Shown here piece after piece: positions 52,148 through 59,713 of a stretch of DNA of 64,000 nt. The translations under genes and the position numbers were made by a program. The notes beneath the pieces are model-generated. The model searched no databases. It had not been told where the DNA came from and saw only the letters and a program-made list of their open reading frames with translations. Source of the stretch: Woeseia oceani (lineage in GTDB: Bacteria > Pseudomonadota > Gammaproteobacteria > Steroidobacterales > Woeseiaceae). Location of the stretch: contig NZ_CP016268.1 in the NCBI RefSeq assembly GCF_001677435.1, positions 3,461,001-3,525,000 of the forward strand. Reading direction: 5' to 3'. The first letter of the stretch is position 1. Each line of letters begins with the position of its first letter.

Positions 52148-53718
52148 CCTTGGCCGACGACATCGCCGGCTACCTGCAGGACGCATTTGTTCAACGTCAC
52201 AGACCGTTTTGTATTTGTGTCGACCCGCAGCTGAAACTGACTGACTGGTGGGGTGATGGTGGAGAGTTTGGCTTTGTCGACTTGCAGCGCGGCCAGGACA
52301 TGCTGGCGCAAGCACCGTTCCTGCACGGTCAGCTCGCCGATGAGTTAACCATACTGCCACACGTCTCGACTCCCCGTACCGGGCCGGTCGAGGTGCACAT
52401 CATGCCTCGCGGTGACAACTATCTCGTCGTACTGTTGTCGAAAGACGCAGAGCATGCGGCAACGCAGGTACGGCAGCAGTCGGTCAACGAGGTGCGCCTG
52501 CTGCATGCGCACCAGCAGAAACTCATCGGCCGGCAACGCGAACTGATTGCCGAACTGATTGAAACCCGCGCGGAACTCGATCACCGCCGCCAGGAGGCGG
52601 AGCGGGCCAATGTTGCGAAAAGCCGCTTTATTGCGATGATGTCACACGAATTCCGTACACCACTGGCAGCGATCGCCAGCTACGCGGACCGTATTCTGGA
52701 AGCCGACAGCCACGCCGACGCGGCGCTCGATTGCGGTCGTGCAATCTCCCGCGCATCGCGGCACATGCTCGACATGATTAATTCAGTACTCGATGACGCC
52801 CGGCTTGAAGCCGGACGGACAACGTTGAACGTTCGAGTTCTCGTCATTCGATCGCTGATCGACGACCTTACGGCGATCATTGCACCGCTCGCCGGCGAAA
52901 AGGCGTTGTCGTTTGCTGCGCAACTGACCAGCCGGGTGCCGGAGTGCGTGACGGTGGACGATGGCCGCTTGCGGCAGATCTTGCTGAACCTGCTGGGCAA
53001 TGCCGTGAAGTTCACGGACGACGGTCAGGTCAGTCTGGTTATCGACTGGCAAGACGGTCAGTTGATCGCCACCGTTGCTGACAATGGGCCCGGTATCGCA
53101 GCGGCCGATCAGGAACGGCTGTTCCGGGCATTCGAACGCGGCGTCCAGGATGACAGCACCATCGAGGGCAGCGGCCTTGGTCTGTCGATATCGGCACGAC
53201 TCGCAAACATCATGGACGGTCGTCTTGCGATGGATTCGGACGTTGGCCGGGGCTGCACGGTCACGCTCACCGTTCCCGCCGCCGCCACCGAACGACCCAA
53301 CGAGGAGCACTCGGCACTCGCACCGCCGGATACGCGCCTGCAAGCGCGCCGGCCCGCCGTCATCCTGATTTGTGACGATGACCCGGATATGCGCGCCATT
53401 CACGAGTACTACCTGACTCGTGCGGGCTACGAACTGCTGCTGGCCAGCGACAGCCGGACGGCCGTCGAGCTTGCTCTCAGTGAACAACCGGACCTGGTCC
53501 TGCTCGATATCAACACGCCGGGCATGAGCGGCATTGAAGCCGCGCAACTGCTGCGCCGCGAAGGCTTTACGGCACCCGTAGTCGCGCTCACAGCGTCAGA
53601 TGCAAGCAAACTCGACCCCGACCTGTTCAACGAGCGGCTGCGCAAGCCGTTGCGCATGCCTGAATTGCTTGATGTACTCAACAAACATTTACAGGCGGCG
53701 GAACGATCCACTGACTAA
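52144..53718 (+). CDS. Soluble hybrid histidine kinase with C-terminal receiver
   Basis: 524 residues, no membrane helix. Residues 1-105 are a PAS-like sensor (RPFCICVDPQLKLTDWWGDG). A coiled linker (to 160) leads to HisKA with His168 (MMSHEFRTPLAAIASY), then HATPase: N box LLNLLGNAVKFTDD, G1 VADNGPGI, G2 EGSGLGLSISARL. The receiver at about 390-515 has ICDDDPDMR, phospho-Asp in LVLLDINTPGMSG, Thr in VALTASD and Lys in LRKPLRMPEL. No Hpt domain, which is encoded at 48138. Being soluble and ATGA-coupled to the GTPase, it may take its input from the GTPase (inference). Confidence 0.94.
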   Translation: MTLADDIAGYLQDAFVQRHRPFCICVDPQLKLTDWWGDGGEFGFVDLQRGQDMLAQAPFLHGQLADELTILPHVSTPRTGPVEVHIMPRGDNYLVVLLSKDAEHAATQVRQQSVNEVRLLHAHQQKLIGRQRELIAELIETRAELDHRRQEAERANVAKSRFIAMMSHEFRTPLAAIASYADRILEADSHADAALDCGRAISRASRHMLDMINSVLDDARLEAGRTTLNVRVLVIRSLIDDLTAIIAPLAGEKALSFAAQLTSRVPECVTVDDGRLRQILLNLLGNAVKFTDDGQVSLVIDWQDGQLIATVADNGPGIAAADQERLFRAFERGVQDDSTIEGSGLGLSISARLANIMDGRLAMDSDVGRGCTVTLTVPAAATERPNEEHSALAPPDTRLQARRPAVILICDDDPDMRAIHEYYLTRAGYELLLASDSRTAVELALSEQPDLVLLDINTPGMSGIEAAQLLRREGFTAPVVALTASDASKLDPDLFNERLRKPLRMPELLDVLNKHLQAAERSTD

Positions 53719-53894
53719 GCGCACGTGCCGGACCGGTCGCGAATGTTAAAGATTGTGGCATGGTAGCCATTGCCGAACCGCGCTCTTATACAATTCGGCA
53801 CAGTTGGGACAGACGGACACAACAATCGACTCGCCGCTACGGCGCAGCCTGTGATCGCTGGTAAGCGGTAAAAACAAAAACCAAGGGGAAAAAG

Positions 53895-54311
53895 ATGTTA
53901 AGTGAATTCAAGAAATTTGCCATGCGTGGCAACGTAGTAGACATGGCTGTCGGCATTATCATCGGCGGCGCTTTTGGCAAGATCGTCGCCTCCATGGTTA
54001 ACGATGTCATCATGCCACCGCTCGGCCTGTTATTGGGCAATGTTGATTTCAGCCAGTTGTTTATCAACCTGTCTGATCAGCCCTACGAGACGCTCGCTGC
54101 GGCTCAGGAAGCCGGAGCGGCGACGATTAACTACGGGATGTTTATCAACGCAACCGTCAACTTCGTGATCGTCGCGTTCGCGATCTTCATGCTGATCAAA
54201 GGCATGAACTCGATGAAGAAGAAGGAAGAAGAAAAGCCGGCGGAGCCAGCGAAACCGTCCGCTGAAGTGGAATTGCTGACCGAAATTCGTGACTCGCTGA
54301 AGAGTCGCTAG
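53895..54311 (+). CDS. mscL: Large-conductance mechanosensitive channel
   Basis: 138 residues, normal MscL. The N-terminal amphipathic helix [20 protein letters not shown] leads into TM1, with the gate glycines in [18 protein letters not shown], then TM2 [19 protein letters not shown] and a charged C-terminal bundle ([12 protein letters not shown]). Releases solutes on hypo-osmotic shock. AAGGGGAAAAAG serves as ribosome site; its own terminator follows. Confidence 0.98.
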   Translation: MLSEFKKFAMRGNVVDMAVGIIIGGAFGKIVASMVNDVIMPPLGLLLGNVDFSQLFINLSDQPYETLAAAQEAGAATINYGMFINATVNFVIVAFAIFMLIKGMNSMKKKEEEKPAEPAKPSAEVELLTEIRDSLKSR

Positions 54312-54336
54312 AACAGCACGTCACTCGTCATACAAG

Positions 54337-54366
54337 AAGCCCCGCCAGCGTGCGGGGCTTTTTTTT
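54337..54366 (+). terminator. Rho-independent terminator of mscL
   Basis: Stem AAGCCCCGC / GCGGGGCTT with loop CAGCGT and a run of eight T including the stem end. It begins 25 bases after the mscL stop. Confidence 0.95.
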
Positions 54367-54486
54367 GTTCAACAAGGTCTGCTTGTGCGTGCGTAGCGGA
54401 ATGACAGGCTCAGGACGGCGAGTTGCCGCATTGCTGTCGTGGTGTTTCACTGCAGTCCGACGGGCAAAGTGCCGGCAAGCGCACAG

Positions 54487-55638
54487 TTAATCCTGAGCTT
54501 GACTGGCTCGAATTTCCTGCCTGCCGGTAGCGCCCAGCGGACTCTCCGCAAACATTTTGCGTATCCGCTGCGTGTCCGCAATTCCGGTACGTGGATCAAC
54601 GACGTGCACCTGGTTACGGCCCGCATTCTTGGCCGCGTAGCAGGCCGCATCAGCCAGCCTGAACAATGACCCCATGTCCTGGACCGCACTGGTCGGTGCC
54701 ACGCCCACACTGATGCCCACTGAGTAATAGCTTCGCCCCCAGGCCAGGCGATAGCCGGAGACACTGTTGCGAACATTCTCCGCAACCTGCCGCGCACGTT
54801 CCATCGTGCAGTCGTTGAGGAAAATACAAAATTCGTCGCCGCCAAGGCGACCTACAATGCCTTTGCTACCGGTACATTCACCGATAATCCGCGCGATGTC
54901 GGCCAGCAACTTGTCGCCGGCCGCGTGGCCTGCGTCGTCGTTGACCTGTTTGAACAGGTCGAGGTCGCAAAACAGCAAGACGTGTCCATCGTGCTTCTGG
55001 TCAAGGATGCGCTCAACGGTCATTTCCGTTTCTGCGCGATTCAACAAACCCGTCAGTACATCAATACTGGCCTGGTACTTGAGCTGTTCCTTCGCCTTAT
55101 GCAAAGAGTTAAGCAACGCGCCAACGTATGGGGGAATCAGGGCCAGCAGAATCAGAATATTGGCACTAAGCGTGCCCTGAGCCTGCCAGTAGTCGCTGAA
55201 CCAGAACACCGCGCCGAAGCTGAGAAACGAAAGGACGGCACAGCCGTACAAATAAGCGTTGCCGTAGCGAAAGCCGTTGCCGAGAGTCACCAACAGGTAG
55301 ATCGCCGCCACGCCAGCCGCAGCGCCTTCAGCGAGGTACATGGCTACTGATATGGCAGCAATATCGTGCAGCATGCCAATGATCCGGCGGATAACGGACG
55401 TGCCGGGGTTGATCAGTAAGGCAAGAGCAAGCGAGACGCTAATGAACATCGCGCCAGCCGTCGCCCAACGGGCCGGAGTGACGTATTCAGCGTTGTTCGT
55501 CGCCAGTGCGAAGTAATCGGAGAAAAAGTAACCTGTAGCCAGACTGACGATGACAAGGCGGATCATCGATTGGACGTGTTCCGCATCCGGACGGTTACTG
55601 AGCCGGCTGCGTATACTCTCGATGAACGACTCCGCCAT
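54487..55638 (-). CDS. GGDEF diguanylate cyclase, membrane-bound
   Basis: 383 residues. Five or six N-terminal helices (residues about 25-180) form an uncharacterised membrane sensor, then the GGDEF domain: SIDVLTGLLNRAETEM, CDLDLFKQVNDDAGHAAGDK and the active-site GRLGGDEFCIFL. The RxxD inhibitory site that normally lies five residues before GGDEF is absent (the sequence there is ECTGSKGIV), so product feedback is likely lost. Makes cyclic di-GMP. Confidence 0.94.
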   Translation of the reverse strand: MAESFIESIRSRLSNRPDAEHVQSMIRLVIVSLATGYFFSDYFALATNNAEYVTPARWATAGAMFISVSLALALLINPGTSVIRRIIGMLHDIAAISVAMYLAEGAAAGVAAIYLLVTLGNGFRYGNAYLYGCAVLSFLSFGAVFWFSDYWQAQGTLSANILILLALIPPYVGALLNSLHKAKEQLKYQASIDVLTGLLNRAETEMTVERILDQKHDGHVLLFCDLDLFKQVNDDAGHAAGDKLLADIARIIGECTGSKGIVGRLGGDEFCIFLNDCTMERARQVAENVRNSVSGYRLAWGRSYYSVGISVGVAPTSAVQDMGSLFRLADAACYAAKNAGRNQVHVVDPRTGIADTQRIRKMFAESPLGATGRQEIRASQAQD

Positions 55639-55961
55639 CAGCCCTGCCCGAATATGCCGGCGAGCAGCGGATGTGGGAACGTTTGGCGATTGATGTGCTT
55701 CTTGGTCATGCTGGAACTGCGCTGCGTTGGTCAGTCAGGCAATATTACGGACTTCGAAAGGCGGATTTAGTGGCTTGGCGCACGTTTTCGACAATCGACG
55801 GGGCTGATTTACGCACTGACTCGGATTTTGATTGACTCGGTGCCACAATCAGCCTGACAGTCCCGCTCCGGCCAGCGGCCGAAGCCACTGCATCGCCAAC
55901 CCAGATAGCCATATATGGTTGATAATAATCACTATCCAGATCCGTGGACACGAGGTCCCCT
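55639..55961. promoter_or_regulatory. Divergent intergenic region between diguanylate cyclase and ATP-grasp genes
   Basis: No gene seen. The AT-rich part at 55909-55940 contains the palindrome CCATATATGG (55909-55918), then TTGATAATAATCACTATCC, the most promoter-like stretch before the ATP-grasp gene. Assignment of -10/-35 boxes is uncertain. Confidence 0.35.
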
Positions 55962-57260
55962 ATGACGACTGCACCGCGCAAATTCCTGTTTGTCTCCATC
56001 GATGCCCTGATCAGTGATATCGCCTGGGCGGTCGCACGCGAAGGCAATGATGTTCGCTACTACATCGGCAATGAAACCGAACGCAGCATTGGCGACGGGT
56101 TCGTACCCAAAGTCGACGACTGGGAATCCCATGTCGACTGGGCCGACGTCATCGTTTTCGACGACGTGCTCGGACAAGGCGACCAGGCTGAGCGCTTGCG
56201 CGCCGCAGGGCACGCGGTCGTCGGCGGTACGGCGTATACCGACCGGCTTGAGGACGATCGTTCCTTTGGCCAGGAAGAACTCAAGAAGCATGGCGTATCC
56301 ATTATTCCGTTTCAGGACTTTACGGATTTCGATACGGCGATCGCACATGTCGAGAAAAACCCCGGACCGTATGTCATCAAGCCAAGTGGCGAGGCGCAAA
56401 ACATCAAGCGCCTGTTGTTCGTCGGGCAGGAAGACGACGGCAAAGACATCATTCACGTACTGCAGTCGTACAAAGCTGTCTACTCCGACACGGTGAAACA
56501 GTTCCAGCTGCAAAAGCGGGTGCGTGGCGTTGAAGTTGCCGTTGGCGCGTTTTTCAATGGCAAGACCTTCATGCAGCCGATCAACGTAAACTTCGAACAC
56601 AAGTTGCTGTTCCCCGGCGACATTGGACCCGCGACCGGCGAAATGGGCACTTGCATGTACTGGAGCGGGCCCAATCGCATCTTCAGAGCGACACTGGCCA
56701 AACTGGAGGCTCGCCTCGCACAGGAAGGCTATGTCGGCTACATCGACGTCAATTGCATCGTCAATGGTCAGGGCATTTACCCGCTTGAGTTCACCGCACG
56801 CTTTGGCTATCCAACCATCAGTATTCAGGCGGACGGTTTGTCGTTGCCGGTTGGCGACTTCCTGCATGGCATGGCCACGGGAACCCTGACGCAGTTCAAG
56901 ACGAAACGCGGCTTCCAGATTGGCTTGCGCGTTGTCGTGCCACCGTTCCCTTACAACGACCCGAAAACCTTCGAGGCGAACTCCAAGGATCGTGTGGTCA
57001 TTTTCCGCAAGCCCAACTACGAAGGCATACACATTGAAGACGTGAAACTCGTGAACGGCGAATGGCTGATCACGGGGCACACGGGTGTCGTGCTAATCGT
57101 GACCGGGCAAGGCATTTCCGTGAAGCAGGCACAGGCACAGGCCTATCAGCGGGTAAAGAACATCCTGATTCCAAACATGTACTACCGCAAGGACATCGGT
57201 GATCGCTGGTTTGAGGACCACGACAAACTGCACTCATGGGGTTATTTGCGGGAGAGTTGA
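55962..57260 (+). CDS. ATP-grasp enzyme, phosphoribosylglycinamide synthetase-like
   Basis: 432 residues; start ATG 55962 after GAGGTCCCC. A Rossmann-like N-terminal part (FLFVSIDALISDIAWAVARE) leads to an ATP-grasp fold: YVIKPSGEAQNIKRLLFVGQ, LQKRVRGVEVAVGAFFNGKT, GYVGYIDVNCIVNGQGIYPL and EFTARFGYPTISIQADG. The order matches GARS (PurD), but it diverges from true PurD, so it probably ligates another amine and carboxylate. Substrate unknown. Confidence 0.82.
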   Translation: MTTAPRKFLFVSIDALISDIAWAVAREGNDVRYYIGNETERSIGDGFVPKVDDWESHVDWADVIVFDDVLGQGDQAERLRAAGHAVVGGTAYTDRLEDDRSFGQEELKKHGVSIIPFQDFTDFDTAIAHVEKNPGPYVIKPSGEAQNIKRLLFVGQEDDGKDIIHVLQSYKAVYSDTVKQFQLQKRVRGVEVAVGAFFNGKTFMQPINVNFEHKLLFPGDIGPATGEMGTCMYWSGPNRIFRATLAKLEARLAQEGYVGYIDVNCIVNGQGIYPLEFTARFGYPTISIQADGLSLPVGDFLHGMATGTLTQFKTKRGFQIGLRVVVPPFPYNDPKTFEANSKDRVVIFRKPNYEGIHIEDVKLVNGEWLITGHTGVVLIVTGQGISVKQAQAQAYQRVKNILIPNMYYRKDIGDRWFEDHDKLHSWGYLRES

Positions 57261-57334
57261 GGGTACCGGGCTCCTGTTCCGTGCCCTGACTTCATGGACT
57301 CTCGGACAACCCGTCACAGCGAGGAACACAGGCG

Positions 57335-57868
57335 ATGAAGCGACAATCCAGACTCCTGGAAATGCTGACCGGCTACGCGGCAGCACATCAGCACCCGGTG
57401 AACATCGCTGTGCACATGGTGGGCATTCCCGCCATTATGTTTGGCGCGCTGATTGCGCTCGGCTGGGTCAGCATCGAGTTCGGTCAATACTCGCTTAACC
57501 TGGCATGGTTGCTGGTGCTGGGGTTTTTCCTCTTTTACCTGACGCTGGACACTTTGTTCGCCCTCGTCTTTCTGATCGTTGCCGGATTACTTGCCGCGCT
57601 GGCGCTGCAAGTCAGCGCCTTGCCAACGGCCACTTCCGTGACGGTTGCCGCCGTTTGTTTTTTCGGTGGCTATCTCGCTCAGTTCATCGGCCACGCAATA
57701 GAAAAGTCACAACCCGTGTTGTTGAAACACCCGATACAGGCGCAGCTTGCTGCACCGTTTTTCACGGTTGTCGAAGCCTTCAAACTGCTCGGCCTGCGGG
57801 ACGAACTGTTTACGGCGGTTCAGACCAGCGTCGCCAATCGCCGCAAAAAAACTACTGATAGCGGCTAA
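57335..57868 (+). CDS. DUF962/Mpo1-like membrane protein
   Basis: 177 residues with four helices. Characteristic His motifs: YAAAHQHPVNIAVHMVGIPA at the N-terminus and AQFIGHAIEKSQPVLLKHPI near the C-terminus. The yeast relative Mpo1 is an iron-dependent dioxygenase for 2-hydroxy fatty acids, and the conserved His residues fit a metal site. AGGAACACAGGCG precedes the ATG. Confidence 0.9.
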   Translation: MKRQSRLLEMLTGYAAAHQHPVNIAVHMVGIPAIMFGALIALGWVSIEFGQYSLNLAWLLVLGFFLFYLTLDTLFALVFLIVAGLLAALALQVSALPTATSVTVAAVCFFGGYLAQFIGHAIEKSQPVLLKHPIQAQLAAPFFTVVEAFKLLGLRDELFTAVQTSVANRRKKTTDSG

Positions 57869-57944
57869 TGGACATGAGCTGCAAACGATCAGGCCAGACT
57901 TACCTGATTCTGTCCCAAACTTCGTGAACAGGAGCACATACCTC

Positions 57945-58670
57945 ATGCGCTTACAGATATTGCTGGTGCTGCTCATCCCGCAGGCAGCTGCGTTCGCCGA
58001 TGTCGAAATGACATTTGACGACGGCTCGATTGGTCTGGTGCGCGACAACATGGTGCTGTTTGGTGACGCCCAGAGTGCCGTGCTGTTCAACAGTCGCAAC
58101 GACGAGCTCATCATAATCAGCAGGCAAGACCGTACCTGGATGCGGGTGGAAACCGGGCTTATCGAAGCCATGACAGCGCAGATGCAAAAGGAAATGGAAG
58201 ATATACTGGCCAGTGTACCGGCCGAACAACGCGCGATGGTTGAAGAACAAATGCAGGGCATGCTGGCACAGGAACCCGACACTACAGCGGCGATCAACGT
58301 GCGGCGCACGGGCCGAACAGACCGGGTTGCAGGCTACGACTGCCACGAGGCTGAAGTAACCATCGACGGCAGCAGCAATACTGAACTTGTGTGCATTGCA
58401 ACGGCAGAAGAACTCGGCATCAGCCAGGCCGATTACACGACTCTGAATGCCGCCATGCGCGGCATCGCCGAGATTGCGGCAATGAGCCCGCAAGCAGGAG
58501 CGAGCGCTGACCTGTCCCGAATGGGCGGCATCCCTATTCGCACCCACAATCTGGCCCAGGACTACCGCACAGCGCTGACCACGATCGCTCACGAGGCCAT
58601 CGACAGTGCGCGCCTGGCCATCCCTGCCGGCTTCAAAGAAACGACGCTGGAAGAAATGCTGGCGCAGTAA
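57945..58670 (+). CDS. Exported DUF4412-like protein
   Basis: Start ATG 57945, AACAGGAG upstream; 241 residues. Signal peptide (MRLQILLVLLIPQAAAFA). The LolA-like beta pattern (SRQDRTWMRVETGLIEAMTA) surrounds a Gln/Met/Glu-rich helical insert (MEDILASVPAEQRAMVEEQM); GRTDRVAGYDCHEAEVTIDG is the DUF4412 core with its Cys. Periplasmic; function unknown. Confidence 0.8.
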   Translation: MRLQILLVLLIPQAAAFADVEMTFDDGSIGLVRDNMVLFGDAQSAVLFNSRNDELIIISRQDRTWMRVETGLIEAMTAQMQKEMEDILASVPAEQRAMVEEQMQGMLAQEPDTTAAINVRRTGRTDRVAGYDCHEAEVTIDGSSNTELVCIATAEELGISQADYTTLNAAMRGIAEIAAMSPQAGASADLSRMGGIPIRTHNLAQDYRTALTTIAHEAIDSARLAIPAGFKETTLEEMLAQ

Positions 58671-58676
58671 CTCGCG

Positions 58677-58704
58677 CGAACGGCGAACGGAGAACGGAGA
58701 ACGG
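58677..58704. repeat. Four tandem 7-bp repeats [CA]GAACGG
   Basis: CGAACGG CGAACGG AGAACGG AGAACGG, eight bases past the DUF4412-like stop and 17 bases before the end of the convergent lipoprotein gene. A short simple repeat, possibly slippage-prone. Confidence 0.85.
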
Positions 58705-58720
58705 CGCAAGCCTGTCCTGG

Positions 58721-59608
58721 CTAGCTGCAGCGGTGCAACAAGTTCCACAGCAGCTGGTCGGCCGCAACTTGCCAGTTCAGCGGCGCACCGGGCATATCTT
58801 CGCGGCGCTCGGAATGCAGTACGCGGTCCAGCTGTTCATCGTCAATGTCCTTGCCGGCTTCCAGCACCTGCACCCAAAACGGTGAGTCACTGCCGATGAT
58901 GCCTTCTGCGCCAGCGCACAATTCGACACCGCCCGCATCAAAAACAACGCCGCTTAATTGCAGCACCTCGATCGGCTTGTCAATCGCGCTCAGGACGCGC
59001 ACCCGTTCTTCATGGTGAGTACCGAGCACGACCTTCTTGCCGAAGTAGCCTTTGTCTGACTTCGGGTACTGGACAAAATCGAGCTGCGTAACCACGACCC
59101 GGGTTGCACCAGCACGCGATGCCGCGGCCTGCATCGCCATCTTCCATTCCGGGCCCGGCCGCGCGAAATGCACGATCATAGGCGGGTACTTTTCGTAGTC
59201 TTCGCGGAAGTCCTGGGCTTCAAACGGTGCGGTCTCGCCCTCCGAGCTGCCAACGTATACCCAGGGTGCCTTGTCCCCGGCTATGGCCTCATCCATCAGA
59301 TAACAACACGGCTGGTGCGAAAGATAGGCATTGATCGCCTGTTGCAGCGGTTCGAATCTGCGAGCCATGGCTGGTTCAACGCGTAACGGCAGCACGACTG
59401 CCGGCTCGGCATCGCCAATGCCCCGCCGGTAGGTCTTGTAGAAAGGTGCCGCGGGCAAGCGGTCCGTGCGCGCAACGGAGGCCTCGTCAATCGCCGCGCA
59501 ACTGGCGACGAACAGTGGCAACAGAACCCAGCACAATGACAGTGGCACGAGCGGCAGGTACTGCCCCACGCGAACGTGCAGACCCAGACAATGGTTTTTG
59601 GCAGTCAT
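58721..59608 (-). CDS. Lipoprotein of unknown function downstream of the C39 exporter
   Basis: 295 residues. A long hydrophobic leader (PLVPLSLCWVLLPLFVASC) with lipobox VASC. The mature part is mixed alpha/beta: VVLPLRVEPAMARRFEPLQQ, RAGATRVVVTQLDFVQYPKS and KVVLGTHHEERVRVLSAIDK. It contains a possible CC pair (HQPCCYLMDEAI). No family recognised. On the same strand, 105 bases after the ABC exporter, so it may belong to that export unit. Confidence 0.75.
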   Translation of the reverse strand: MTAKNHCLGLHVRVGQYLPLVPLSLCWVLLPLFVASCAAIDEASVARTDRLPAAPFYKTYRRGIGDAEPAVVLPLRVEPAMARRFEPLQQAINAYLSHQPCCYLMDEAIAGDKAPWVYVGSSEGETAPFEAQDFREDYEKYPPMIVHFARPGPEWKMAMQAAASRAGATRVVVTQLDFVQYPKSDKGYFGKKVVLGTHHEERVRVLSAIDKPIEVLQLSGVVFDAGGVELCAGAEGIIGSDSPFWVQVLEAGKDIDDEQLDRVLHSERREDMPGAPLNWQVAADQLLWNLLHRCS

Positions 59609-59713
59609 GGCGCAGCCTTGCCGGAAGACCGGAGCGAGTTGTTGATTCGCGGCATCATGCGCCTCACGCCGATTTGCCGCAAGCCCTTGCTGACGACTTT
59701 TTTATTATTACTT

